Shown: positions 11,301 to 21,199, counted from the stretch's first letter. The stretch is 64,000 nucleotides of DNA from Acanthococcus lagerstroemiae (GCA_031841125.1 CM063108.1:52722122-52786121), one strand, 5' to 3'. Program-made: numbers and translations. Notes: generated by a model from the letters alone, not told the origin.

Positions 11301-11571
11301 TTGGGCGCCGAAGACTTAAGTTTAAAGTTAAGTTCCGGCGACCGTAAGTGGGGATTGGTGTGCCGTTGGCCGCGTAGAGCACCAAATTGGATGGTTCCGC
11401 TTGGGAAGAGAGAGGCGGGAAGATCGAAATAGTGGCACCAGTATCGATAAGGAAGCGTAATTTAGAAATTTTATCAAAAGCTAGAAGGCGGCGTGAAGAT
11501 GGTCGTCCATCGGTTGCCGCCAAAACCGAGGGCCAATTTAGTTTTTTGGAGGCTGATCTTTCATTGTGCAA
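8347..11571 (-). CDS. Gypsy (CsRn1) Pol polyprotein
   Basis: An uninterrupted 1074-residue frame that replicates and integrates the element. The protease has DTGA at residues 43-46. The reverse transcriptase spans about 180-390 with YLDD at 340-343. RNase H spans about 485-610 with D494, E536 and D560. The integrase has the zinc-binding H685, H689, C719 and C722, and the catalytic triad D751, D810 and E846 (35 residues between the last two). The C-terminal tail is proline-rich with no obvious envelope gene after it. The frame is -1 relative to Gag and overlaps it by 34 bases. Expression by frameshift or reinitiation is therefore likely, and the first Met may not be the true start. All catalytic residues I looked for are present. 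Confidence 0.93.
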   Translation of the reverse strand: MHNERSASKKLNWPSVLAATDGRPSSRRLLAFDKISKLRFLIDTGATISIFPPLSSQAEPSNLVLYAANGTPIPTYGRRNLTLNLSLRRPITWEFVIAKVDRPIIGADLLHHYSLIPDIRNCVLIDGLTGLHSKCRSEDSPTLGISSLPPTSSPFHDLLKDYPRLTLPPDSNFPPVQHSIRHHIITKGPPISARPRRLSPAQLAIAKTEFQNMVNLGICRPSSSPWASPLHMVRKSDGTWRCVGDYRAINAATVHDSYPVPHIHDFALSLAGTSVYSRLDLVRAFYQLLVNEEDIKKTAVITPFGLFEFSRLPFGLRNSAQTFQRFIDEVLRDLPFAYAYLDDVLIASSSEADHKKHIKIVLDRFSEYNITINASKSVFGQSSLTFLGHEISASGISPLKSKVESLSSYPLPQDISSLRRFLGILNFYHRFLKHAAELQAPLTNLLHNSKKNDKTPIQWTDELRQAFDACKQSLADATSLTYPDNNSPLHLCTDASSTAIGATLYQVRSDGVQEPLGFYSSKLTPTQQAYSTYDRELLAIYSAIKFFRHLIEGREFTIFTDHKPLIFAFSQKPDKATPRQFRHLDFIGQYTTDIRFIKGDCNETADAFSRVEAIYDSTLVTTQELALAQSADTELKNLLQTPSTSLKMKKFTVNNYEIYCDISKAGHKRPFVPQPLRHRIFAQYHNLAHPGLLKTRHLLSSRSVWPSFKKDIGDWVRTCAQCQRCKITRHTISPLTPIPQTAERLEHVHLDLIGELPVSNGYSYCLTMIDRATRWPEVVPLSDMRADTVAKAFVERWISPFGAPVTITTDQGRQFESELMHNLQQYFGIRRIRTTSYHPQANGLIENFHRTLKTAITAQSDARNWSQHLPMILLALRISVNSDTHLSPAEALYGQELRLPGDFFAPNPAVHRHEILERTSEAVKRFRDLSHHDSNRRSYTPPGLSTCKHVFVRDDRVRPPFTPPYTGPFRVIERTDKFFTIDRKGKPTNISVDRLKPHFTHPSSAQTATENTHTNFTHTSSAQSVTENTHAKLPPPNSTPHPQVEPPPVVQTRSGRISKPVVRFNPCPQIQTFR

Positions 11572-12485
11572 TCTTCACCTGAGTCGAGTGTTTTGCATTT
11601 ACGGGCTTTTTCACCGAATGTATAGTGGTAATAGCAAAGTTTAATGCCTGCAGGTACTTGGGAGGGTTCGAATTTAGCACGAGAGTCACGACTGGGGCTA
11701 CGGGAACGGTGAGAGCTAGAGCTAGGGGAACGATCACGGGAGCGTCCACAATTACAATGAGCAGTATTTACACGTGTCGGAAAATTATTAGCTACTAATT
11801 CGGTTAGTTTTCTCATTTGCTCAGTCAACAAATTGAGGTGTTGCTGAGTTGCAGTGTCAGCTGTACGAGTGTGGACAGCACCGATGGACAGACTGGGTGC
11901 AACGGGTGAATAAGCCAGCATGCGGTCAGCCATTTCGCCTATTTTATCTAGATTTTCGGTGGACGCTGTGAGGACAAATTGAGCCTGTTCTGGTAGGCAC
12001 TGAAGGAACATGGGGCGAAGAAAAGCGTCTTCAATTTTGCCGTCAGCTAAGGTTCGCATCTCGCGTAAGACCTGTGATGGACGACGGTCGCCAAGCTTGA
12101 GATCTTTAAGCAGCTTACGGGCATTATGTTCAGGCGAGTCGGCGAATTGATTGATTAGACGTTTTTTTAGGGCTTCGTACTTGTTGGCTTCCGGGGGATG
12201 GGTAAAAAAATCACTGACCTGAGAAAGTACAGATGGATCGATACGTGCCTGGATGTATGCGTAGCGTAGATCGTCTTGTTCGATTTTATCAATCAGGAAG
12301 ATAGACTCAAGCTGTCGAAACCAACTGACAGGATCTTTCTCACTGAACGGCGCGGGCAAAATTAAAGCACGTTGTTGTGCCATCGCAGTTTTTGAATTTA
12401 CAGAAATAGCACTAGAATCACTATGTTCGCAAATCACGTCGAGGTCACCAATTGTAGCGTTTTTTGAACTACGGGTTAATACCAT
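11538..12485 (-). CDS. Gypsy (CsRn1) Gag protein
   Basis: A 315-residue frame for the structural protein of the element's particle. The Met codon lies inside the 5' LTR, so the first 11 residues come from the LTR and the next ones from the primer-binding site. The middle contains a retrotransposon-Gag-like region (PVSWFRQLESIF near residue 55) and a helical capsid-like part. An Arg/Ser-rich stretch near 255-275 precedes a Cys-Tyr-Tyr-His-type zinc finger (CYYHYTFGEKARKC). CsRn1 Gags normally have a CHCC finger; the fourth Cys is not at the expected spacing. The frame then runs into Pol in the -1 frame. Confidence 0.85.
   Translation of the reverse strand: MVLTRSSKNATIGDLDVICEHSDSSAISVNSKTAMAQQRALILPAPFSEKDPVSWFRQLESIFLIDKIEQDDLRYAYIQARIDPSVLSQVSDFFTHPPEANKYEALKKRLINQFADSPEHNARKLLKDLKLGDRRPSQVLREMRTLADGKIEDAFLRPMFLQCLPEQAQFVLTASTENLDKIGEMADRMLAYSPVAPSLSIGAVHTRTADTATQQHLNLLTEQMRKLTELVANNFPTRVNTAHCNCGRSRDRSPSSSSHRSRSPSRDSRAKFEPSQVPAGIKLCYYHYTFGEKARKCKTLDSGEDCTMKDQPPKN
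12432..12450 (-). promoter_or_regulatory. tRNA-Trp primer-binding site
   Basis: On the minus strand, two bases after the LTR, TGGTGACCTCGACGTGATT is complementary to the eukaryotic tRNA-Trp 3' end with about one mismatch. It sets the site of minus-strand priming and supports CsRn1 assignment. It lies inside the Gag reading frame. Confidence 0.85.
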
Positions 12486-12936
12486 CAGAAGCCGCGAAAA
12501 CCGAAAGAAAAATGCAAATTTCGAACGACCGTTTTATTTTGAAAGCAGAACTGTATGTATCATGAAAGTATGTTGATCGAAAGAGAAGAGAGACTGCAGA
12601 CTGCTAGGAGATCTAATTCCTGCGACCGACCGACTGACTTTTTAGAAACAGGTAAAAAAAGAACAAAAAGGTAGAAAGAAAGGAAGGAATGAGTGAGCGA
12701 GCGGGAGAGCGAGAGAGAGAGAGAGAGACAAAAGAGAAATGAAGCTGTTTCAGATGCGAATAGACTGAGGGAGTATGACAATAGTGGAAGTTAAAAAATG
12801 CAGTTTAAAAAAGGAATCCGGGGTTGCCAAGTCAGGTCGAACAGAATGCAGTGGCGATGAGTCGATTTTGCTAAATTCGTGAATATACATATAATATGAT
12901 ACAATAATATACATTAGCAAGGGGAGGATCACCGCA
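12453..12936 (-). repeat. 5' LTR of the Gypsy element (484 bp)
   Basis: Upstream LTR in transcription order. It carries a 7-bp AGACTGC duplication and 6 further bases absent from the other LTR. It contains the Gag start codon at 12483-12485 and should contain the promoter. Confidence 0.93.
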
Positions 12937-12940
12937 AAGG

Positions 12941-14055
12941 TACTCTTGTTTAACGATTTTGTACATACATACATATTTTGCAAACTTCTTTCTGCGATAC
13001 TCGGAGCGACTTGCACTATGTACGATATTTCGTCAAAAAAAAAAGAGGCAATTTCAGAAAAAATTTCCCCTTCGTCGGCCTTTGTGCTCTCGCTTATGGA
13101 GACGAGCGCAGCAGGACGAATAATTTTTGTTTTATTTTTCCAACGCACAGCGTATGACAGCTGATTTAAAATATGGAGGTAACTGTTCGGTAGAAATGCG
13201 TTAAAGGACGAGCAAGCGGGTTTTCCGTCATGTTTTATGCATAAATTAAATGTGTTCTATTTTGTAATATTCGTGCCTCGCGTTTGAGAGTTTTTTCGCT
13301 ATTAACTCGATTTAAAGGTAAAAACTTCGTTGTTCGTAGCGCGGCGCGGATACGAAAAATAAAATGGAATATTACATGTAAAGTTCGCAAGAACGAAAAA
13401 TTAATTTGCGGCAAAAAGTGTGCGCAACTCTGCCGGCTGATGCAGGCCAGATAAATGAAATTCGAGAACCGTTCCACCTCCCAAGGGCGGTAATCACTTG
13501 TTGACCTTTCAACCGCAGAAACGGTCGAAAGTATGCGAAAAATTGGCGTATAGTTGATAAAATATTTTAACTGAAATTGTGAAACGAGGTTTCGATATTA
13601 AAAAAAAAAAGCCAATACTTCGTAAAATTATGATTGTAAAATACTCGTATCTCGAAGGTATACAGCGCACAGCGTGGGTATAGATTGTTCGAAATTTTTC
13701 GGATTCCGATTCGAACGAAAATTACAAAATTGTCAGCTGATCACTTCGCAGTCGTGTTGGCTTAATAAGATGGCGGTTTCTCGAGTTATTTCGAGGCACT
13801 CGTGCCTCATGTCTCGCTATTATAGCTCGCCTCCACACTAATCGACAAGATTACTCCGTTTGTTTTCATAGTTTTTATATAGTCGTTGAACTGCGGTCCT
13901 CGAATGGCAGCAACGTCGGTATTTTTATCTGTGTTTTAGTTTTTTTCTCATACTCTGCACCCGCAGAAACTTGATCGAGTACATTCGATGGAAGAGCCTC
14001 AAAACGAGACACAGAAGAGGGTGATGCATAAACGATTTATAGAACTAAATTTTAG
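12941..14055. other. Backbone DNA without a recognised gene
   Basis: CpG-rich, apparently unique sequence right of the Gypsy insertion. Small frames at 12750-13164 and 13235-13477 lack domain signals. The 13.2-13.9 kb portion resembles in composition the patches at 0-0.85, 19.2-19.7, 29.0-29.7, 46.3-47.0 and 52.9-53.3 kb. Confidence 0.4.
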
Positions 14056-14296
14056 GTTAATCATTATTTTTTATTTTTTTATTTACAACCTTCACTTAAT
14101 CTAACATTAGATTAGCGCACCCAAGAGCGGGCATAGGTCTCCCCCACCTTTCTCCGTCGGTTCCTATCCCTAGTTCTCCTAAACCAAAGCCTTCCCCCTA
14201 TCTTTTTGAGTTCATCGTGCCCCTTGTCCGAGGTCTCCCTTGTGATCTCACACCTTCCCAGGGGTACCAGAATGCTATTCAGTAAACTACCCAACT
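14056..14296 (-). mobile_element. 3' end of a non-LTR retrotransposon
   Basis: The minus strand encodes a short tail resembling the conserved C-terminus of RTE-like LINE proteins (RKVGETYARSWVR before a stop near 14112), followed by an A-rich 3' end at about 14056-14086. Everything upstream of this tail is missing. Confidence 0.5.
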
Positions 14297-14414
14297 TTGA
14301 TGTATTTTTTAAAATTATTCGACGACTCAGGACAGTTTTTTACGTTTTCTAAAACTTAGATTTTTTTTTCTCGTATACGATCTCTGAACTAAACGATTCA
14401 ATTCTGAAGAGTAA

Positions 14415-14632
14415 AGAATCAAAACTCAAGTTGGCCATTTTACTTCAAGGGCGCCAATAGGCAAAATACTGTACACGGGTGCGGGAATATCTTTGCTGCG
14501 CCTGTGAACGTGCAGTATGTTATATAGTATATCGCACATTCACAGGCACAGCAAAGATATTCCTGCACCCGTGTACAGTATTTTGCCTATTTGCGCCCTT
14601 GAAGTAAAACGGCAAACGAGAGTTTTGATTCT
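14415..14632. repeat. Long palindrome (MITE-like hairpin)
   Basis: About 98-bp arms (14415-14512 and 14533-14632) are inverse copies with a few mismatches, sharing CAAAATACTGTACACGGGTG. The 20-bp AT-rich centre is the loop. No coding capacity. Transcripts would fold into a long hairpin. Confidence 0.75.
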
Positions 14633-14639
14633 CCACCCT

Positions 14640-15640
14640 TCAATTGACGGCTATACTGAACCGGAACTTTACCGTAGTATTTACGTTAAGTGTCATTTCC
14701 ACACGGGTGACTGCACAAATCTCGATGATATTGCGCAGATTATAACCTTTCCCAAATGTGAATACAAAAAAAAAATTGCAGAAAAAAAAAACTGATGATA
14801 AAATGCACTCGTTATCTATACGTTACGCTATAGTCCGAAGTGGGTCAATTGCCCTCCTGGCTCGCGTATTTCAAGCGCCGTCGATTGTGAAATATTTCAA
14901 CGCTGATTTTGTATTCTGCAACTGCTGCATTCACGTAACCGGGAAATCGTAAAAACCTTCGCGAAGTTGAAAAACTTTTCAAACGACCACAAATCATAAG
15001 CCCGGAAGTGTCGAGTCGATTCGTAATAAGACGAAATAATGATACAACCCCTCTGACGATACGTACATCTGTTTAGCCGCAAACTCGCCGTTAATTTGCT
15101 GCAGAGGCTATCAAATTTTCTGAAGGCAGTTCCCTGCTCATAAGCGGAAGTCCGCCGCGAACTCTCCATGGAGCCGCTGGCCAACGAGGCGGACATGTGT
15201 TGCATTCCTTTACCTTACTCGAAGTGTCTCAAGTTCGACGAAGTTGATATTACTCGGCGCCGGCTACGCCCTTTCCTTCAAATTAGCGTATCGTATCAAC
15301 TTGCAAATTTATTCGACCGATTTTGATGGCCCCTAGTAGGTCATTTCTGATAGTACAGCATAAGCTCGACCACGGAGTCTTGTTTCCACCAATCACATGG
15401 CTTAGCGCATACGTTTCTCATCTGGTTTTCTATGTTAGCGTCTGTGTGATGATGCTTCACAAGTAAATGTACTCGGGTTCAAGACCTTTGGGACCGTTCA
15501 GCATGCATGTGTTTGGCCTACACTTACCTCATATCGTAGCCTGCCTCAGATATCCCTTTTTTACTTTCCTAATGACTGACTGGGAGAGGCTTCAGCTAAC
15601 CATTTTATAGCCGAATCCGCAGCCAACGAGCCGATGCGCA
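14640..15640. other. No feature recognised
   Basis: Mixed composition, with a CpG-rich part at 14.8-15.3 kb. Frames at 14517-14952 and 14897-15205 show no domain or splice context. Confidence 0.35.
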
Positions 15641-15646
15641 AAATCC

Positions 15647-15908
15647 CGCCAGTTACCCAGGTAACTAAAGGGGAACCAGGGGTAACTGGTGGGTTTCTGA
15701 GTAATCTGAGGGTAACTGAGGGTGACAAAATGGTAACTTCTCTGCGAGTAATTAGAGGGTAACTAACCCCGCCAGTTATCCAGTTAACTAATGAGGAACC
15801 AAGGGTAACTGACGGGTTTCTGGGTAATCTGAGGGTAACTGAAGGTGGGTAACTGAAGGTTGTAAATGGTTAAGTTTTTCGTGGGTAACTAGAAGGTAAC
15901 TGATTGAG
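15647..15908. repeat. GGTAACT-rich tandem repeat
   Basis: A unit of about 120 bp starting CCGCCAGTTACCCAG is repeated once from about 15767. Both units are dense in GGTAACT: roughly eleven copies in 260 bases at irregular spacing. Confidence 0.65.
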
Positions 15909-16456
15909 CATCGGGAGTTGAGGGGTCTTATGAGCAAAAAGTACTCCGAGACAATACGGACTTTCCAAGATTCACAGCAAGGTAGCTGTGATTTGGCGGA
16001 TTTTTTTTTTACAATCTTATCAAAATTAGGACTACTGAGATGTTAGGCACTCATTATAATGTAAAAATGTGATTTTCAAAATTCAAATTGCTCTCAATTA
16101 GATTTTGGCTTTAAAAAATGATAATCCTATTCTGACACAGGCCCACTCGGGGCGTTTCTAGGATAGGGGGTGCGGTGTCCCGGGGCCAATTTGGCATGCG
16201 TGCATCGCTATACGTCCCTCTATCATCGAATACACGATAAGTTTTACTTTAATGTGTATAAGCTACCGGTTCTTGTTTCAGTTTGCCTTGGAAATAAATT
16301 TTGGATGCATTGGTAACAAAATAAAAATTGCGGGTCTTCATTCGGAAAGTATAGCGTTGTTCCTCTTACCCTAACTTTTATTAAACATTACGAGTGACTT
16401 TTTTCGTTTCCTGTAAAATTACGTTTTTTACCTTTAGCTCCGTTTGGAATACAACT

Positions 16457-16785
16457 CCCCAAAAATATGAACGCGCTCACACCGTTCGCGTTCGCTTTAA
16501 AAAGTGAACGCGTTCACATCCGTTCTTGTTCATGGGAGAAGAACGCGTTCACTTTGTTCTTGTTTGTGGAGGTGCTCCATTTTGTGAACGCGTTCCTGTT
16601 CGCAAACGGGAGTTGACATCTCTGACTGTAGTCATTCCTTTCTGCATTCTCGTTCACAAAATGAAACAAACTCGTTCTTGCCAGTCCTTGTTCATGTGAG
16701 ATAAAGAACGTGTTCACTTTGTTCTTGTTTGTGGAGGTGCTCCGTTCGTGAACGCATTCTTGTTCGCAAATGGGAGTTGACATCT
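16457..16785. repeat. GTGAACGCGTTCAC-bearing dispersed repeat, copies A and B
   Basis: Copy A (16457-16623) starts CCCCAAAAATATGAACGCG, carries several GTGAACGCGTTCAC palindromes and ends GGGAGTTGACATCTC. Copy B (about 16683-16785) is a 5'-shortened duplicate. They look like MITE-type units but no target duplication was identified. Confidence 0.6.
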
Positions 16786-17470
16786 TCTCTAAATTTTACA
16801 ATTTAACATGGTTTTTGATATTGGCCACTAGAGTGTGTGACATACTGAAACTGGAACTCTCTATCTATGTTAGTTTTTGTGCTCTAAGCAGAAATGTTGA
16901 AGTTGTTATTCTAAACTGAGCTGAAAATGATAATTGATCGAGATTGTTGAAAGTATGATCTTGCTTTGTTATTATTATGATGTGTACCTTTTCTTACTTT
17001 TTTGTACGGTAGAAGACGCGTGTAAAGTTATTTGTGATAATAATAGCAATGTCATCATACTTGTAGAAACGCGAATACATTTTCCATTTCCAAACTGAGC
17101 TAAAGGTAAGAGATGGTCACTTTGATTGCTGACTATGGGGAATCTATTAGCATCTGTGTTTTTCGCTGGCATATGGACGCTGTTGAGTAAAAACTAGCCA
17201 AGTGACAAAATTTGTTTTTTGAGGAAACGTAATATAAAAGCTGATGAATAATGCCTGTTTACAGACGTAGCGTTTACTGATAAGATTTTTTCAACGTGTA
17301 TACACATTTTTGTATTGGGGGCCCAATTATTAAAAAATAGATATGTACATATACTTTTTACGCTCTTTCCAACAATACTATGTAATAACTCATTCTATCA
17401 ACAAATAATGTTGCATGGCCGGTTTCTGCTTAACTGCGTCCATATTTGAATTAGTAAAATACTCCAGCGT
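16786..17470. other. AT-rich spacer, no feature recognised
   Basis: Lies between copies of the GTGAACGCGTTCAC repeat. No supported coding region. Confidence 0.35.
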
Positions 17471-17471
17471 T

Positions 17472-17638
17472 CCCCAAAAATATAAACGCGTTCACACCGT
17501 TCGCGTTCGCTTTAAAAAGTGAACGTGTTCACATCCGTTCTTGTTCATGTGAGAAGAAGAATGCGTTCACTTCGTTCTCATTTGTGGAGGTGCTCCGTTC
17601 GTGAACGCATTCCCGTTTGCGGACGGGAGTTAATATCT
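17472..17638. repeat. GTGAACGCGTTCAC-bearing dispersed repeat, copy C
   Basis: Full-length relative of the repeat at 16457-16623 in the same orientation, with scattered substitutions and one 3-bp insertion. It lies about 1 kb downstream of copy A. Confidence 0.65.
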
Positions 17639-17639
17639 C

Positions 17640-18355
17640 GGCTTTCGGTTGCTTTCTTTCGCTCTCGTTGGTCTTCTGCTCGGCACTACACGTTCCAGCC
17701 TAATGTCTGTTTGGATGTCTTGGAATCAAAAGTTTTTTTGGCGGAAGACAGGAGAAGATTATTACTGCTTGGGGAAGTGTGCACGTGTAGTTTTCTCAAC
17801 AAGAATGCTCAAAATCGAGTCATAATGTCAGAACAAATTCAGTGACCTCGAAGATCTATGATTGAATTCCCGTATTGTGTTTCAGGGCATTTTGATCGTC
17901 GGCTTTCTCTCCTGGCACCACAATTTACAACACAAAGTCAAACGGATGTCGAAAATGAGCTGAGTCACCCTGAAAACCGTGGATATGATGTACGTATTGT
18001 ATTTTTCAATATTTTCTCTGTTTGCACCTTAAAATTTTGATGGTATGGATATGTAGAGTAAGTACCATTTTTTTCCCCTAGATCTACATACAAGTTTGGT
18101 TTTGACTGTATTTTCATGGGACCAAGGGATAATGTGAGATTTTTGATCTTGCTACGCGGCATGTAATTACTGGTTGAACATGATAGCGAGTGACTTTGGA
18201 TAGTGTAGATGAGGGTAGTTGTAGATGATTAGTGTGCACGGGTTTTCCAATTCCCGGTTATTAGTCTCGTAACTTACTAGTGACGAGTTTATGAAACTGA
18301 TATTTCTCCTGTCCCGTTTACGTCGCACCTAATTTTTCCCCTTCGTTGACCATAA
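17640..18355. other. No feature recognised
   Basis: Frames at 17519-17845 and 17858-18040 overlap the repeat or lack any recognisable domain. No RNA gene seen. Confidence 0.35.
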
Positions 18356-18359
18356 GTTC

Positions 18360-18530
18360 ATTAATTATTTTAATAAATTACTATAAAAAATTAATATTAA
18401 AATTAATTAAAAATTAATATTATAATTATTTTTAATATAAAATTATTTTTAATTATAAATTAAATGTAATAATATATTAATTAAATTTTGAAACCATTAA
18501 TAAAATATAAATTAATTAATCTATCTTGTG
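18360..18530. repeat. Almost pure A/T low-complexity tract
   Basis: A run of TTAATATTAAAATTAATT-type sequence with almost no G or C. A similar tract interrupts the LINE at 44.98-45.10 kb. Confidence 0.6.
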
Positions 18531-18539
18531 CACGTTATT

Positions 18540-18880
18540 CATAACAATTCCGACGCCTGCTTGCCCTTTTATTCCCTTTGTACATAATGTACGAGTATTA
18601 TTCTAAAGTCTCCTGACCAAAAATCATTCCCTTCTTTCCACCTTACTTCACTTATTCCAACTATTCCTACAAGCTTCTTCATTTCTTTCGCAATATTCTC
18701 TAATCTTTCAACTCCATTCAAGCTTCTTACACTCCAAGTTCCCATTTTAGTTGCGCCTTTCTTTTTAAAACTTTCCGATGATGATGCTCCCCCAAGTAGC
18801 TTACTCCCGGACGTCCGAATGGAGAGCTTTTTACGTCCGGAAAAATTATGTACCTGTTGGAACGCCATCATCAGTAATTA
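18540..18880 (-). mobile_element. LINE endonuclease fragment
   Basis: The minus strand encodes the start of an APE-type endonuclease like those of RTE LINEs: MGTWSVRSLNGVERLENIAK followed by a VGISEVRWKEG motif whose Glu is the conserved catalytic residue. It stops after about 60 residues, and nothing of the reverse transcriptase follows. Confidence 0.6.
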
Positions 18881-18889
18881 TTATTTGGA

Positions 18890-20218
18890 AAAGCTACATT
18901 TCCTGGAAAGAGATACTGTTGTAGTTTTTCATTGCTTTCAACAGAGGTTTGTATCGGAGTTTGCCTTCTCATCCTAGGTGCTTTTGGTCGCGATTTTAAC
19001 AATATATAACCTCATAGAGTATTTTTTTTCTTATTTCTGCGCTTGAACCTGCTCACCATGGCAAGGTATCGCCCATGAGGAGGTTTTCCATAGGAATATA
19101 CGTATACATATTGTAACCCATACCAAATTCATTCCTCCCCAAAATCAAATTCTTCGAGTAATCTCTGAGCTTGCGAGCGTGGTCCTCTTTTTTTCTCTTG
19201 CTTATGAATGTCTTCGATGTTCTGCCGACTCATTTCTCGTTCTTTGCAATTTTGAATGCTGTTTAGTTACAGTCTCGTTTGCCCTTTCGCATCCTTTTGC
19301 CGAGAGAATCGCCGAAAGCAAACATAATTTTGTATTTCATCCGCCGATGGGTTCGTCTGTGGCTCCGTCGCTCGTGTCGTTATAAAACAAGCCCGGGAAT
19401 CGAAAATTTGGCGACAGAGATCCGTCATAAATAAACAGGGTCGCGAGACGAAGCCTATATTTGTGTCAAATGTCAAACGAAATTTAAATCATGCCAGTTT
19501 CGAAAGTTCGAAAGCTATAAATTAATAAAACCTTATCGTGTAAAATGTCGTTTATCTTTTGGAAACTTCTAACAGGTCGTACAACTCCGGGCAGTGCCGC
19601 ATTCGAAATGCAGAAATCTCGTATAATTACGTTTTTGAAGTATATGATGTGGTATTAAAATGAGACAAGCTTGACGTGAGATCAAACGGATGAGCTTTTT
19701 ACACCTTCGTGTCTTGTAAAGGCTTCCGAAGAAGTGAAGAAGTCGAAGAGTCGAGTAAGAGTGAGGTATGTGTGTATGATGTAAAAATTACTCGTTTTAA
19801 CGTTCGTACATAGAGGCCTGTCTTGTTGATAGACCACATTCAAAAGCTACATAAAATTCCTCGTAACATAAGTCCGGGTACAGCTGCTTATATGTAAAAT
19901 TCATTGTTTTAGGAAGAGTTGAAGTTACAGGTGTAAAAAATATGTACACAGTTTTGAGAAATAAAACGTTTTCAAGGCTCTGAAAAAGTTGAAAGAAAAC
20001 ATATCGTGAAAAACGTAGAATTTGTGTCATTGATGCGGGAAACAGCCAAACAGGTTGGTCGAATGTGGAAGACTGCAAATGACTTGTTCGAACAGTTTTG
20101 ATCTTCGGTGTATTTTTATAGGGAACTCGTGATTCATTGGAATTCGTAGTAGCTCGCGGGAGGGAATCATTACAGACAAATGCGACCAACAGCATGAAAT
20201 GTGGCAGTGCAGGAAATA
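18890..20218. other. Backbone DNA without a recognised gene
   Basis: CpG-containing sequence at 19.15-19.7 kb of the apparently unique type. Overlapping frames on both strands have no domain signal. The long minus frame at 19797-20426 runs through the SINE and is not a gene. Confidence 0.4.
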
Positions 20219-20220
20219 AA

Positions 20221-20445
20221 GAGTCTGGTTGGCCGAGTGGATAGCGCGTTGGTCTCAGAATCCGGAGGTCCCGGGTTCGAGCCCACGTGGCAACTCGCCA
20301 GAATTTTCGACCTAGGCCGGTTTTTCGGCCAGAAGGGAAGAGGGCTAAGATAGCCCTAACAGCCTCCCCGACGTCTCTGAAGTAATGCTCGAACGGGCGG
20401 ATTCCAGGACTCGAGTGGAGAACCAATTAGAAAAAGAGAAAGAAG
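20221..20445 (+). mobile_element. tRNA-derived SINE, full-length head
   Basis: Pol III A box TGGCCGAGTGG (20230-20240) and B box GGTTCGAGCCC (20274-20284) lie at tRNA-like spacing, but the acceptor stem does not close, so this is a SINE head and not a tRNA. A conserved body follows (CAGCCTCCCCGACGTCTCTG) and a purine-rich tail AATTAGAAAAAGAGAAAG. The body and tail recur at 23970-24069. Confidence 0.75.
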
Positions 20446-20449
20446 GTCT

Positions 20450-21190
20450 CACTTTGCTGATCCTTGATTTTGAGGTACGGTAATTTTTGTGAATCAAGTT
20501 CAAAACTGTCGAAATTGGAATTCGTGACGATTTCAATAGAATACATCCTACACCCTCCTCTTTCAAAAGGCGATATCCGTTTTTCTCTGTCTGCCTTCGT
20601 TTGTTCATTATAGGTGAAAACATGAACCAACCTCTTCTCTTTTTGTCCCAAGCCGGCTCAGTTTTGTTCTCACTGGAAACTGAACTCTTATTTCGTATTT
20701 CTGAAAGAGTCCCACTTTGCCGAAGAAATTCTTTATAAAGTTTCTGACAAAATGAGACTTTGCAGAGCTTTCTAGCTTTATGCGTCTCAGAGATATACCA
20801 CTTTGAATTTGTAATTTTTCGTTGTTTATTTGCTTTTTTTTTCTTTTTCTTTTTTTTTCTTCAAAATCAGGTTCTTTGAAATCCTAACTTGAAACAGATA
20901 TATCTCGACGAATTTCGGAGCCAGAGAGCTCCGCAAGGTCTCATTTTGTCAGAAGTTTTATCTAGTATATGTCAGTACTCATAACTCCATCTTATTTCCT
21001 GCGCTGTCACAAATAAAAGAGAAGTTGCACTGCAGGATTACGTTAAAACCAAAACGATGTTTCCAGTTTGAAACAGGAGAATAATGACTGTCTCGAAATT
21101 ATCCCTTATGATATACATTGCGCAAAACCAGCTCTTGATTATTGAGCTACAGACATGCTACATGTGTGTTATTTTCAACAGGTACATTGA
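20450..21190. other. No feature recognised
   Basis: T-rich stretch at 20830-20860 and otherwise mixed sequence. No supported gene. Confidence 0.35.
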
Positions 21191-21199
21191 AAAGCATCC

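Larger units (their letters stand above)
7686..12936 (-). mobile_element. Ty3/Gypsy LTR retrotransposon, CsRn1 clade, nearly intact
   Basis: A 5.25-kb element read on the minus strand. LTRs at 7686-8156 and 12453-12936 start TG and end CA, and a 4-bp duplication AAGG flanks the element (7682-7685, 12937-12940). The primer-binding site matches the 3' end of tRNA-Trp, the known hallmark of the CsRn1 clade. Gag and Pol are separate overlapping frames in the order protease, RT, RNase H, integrase, which is the Gypsy order. The LTRs differ by two substitutions and three small indels, so insertion was recent. Whether it is active cannot be judged; the Gag zinc finger looks damaged. Confidence 0.93.

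Noticed and set aside
20221..20295. Functional tRNA gene
   Set aside because: A and B boxes are good, but the acceptor stem does not pair and the body continues as a repeat found elsewhere in the window.
19797..20426. 209-codon minus-strand frame
   Set aside because: Runs antisense through the SINE and unrelated flank; no domain.
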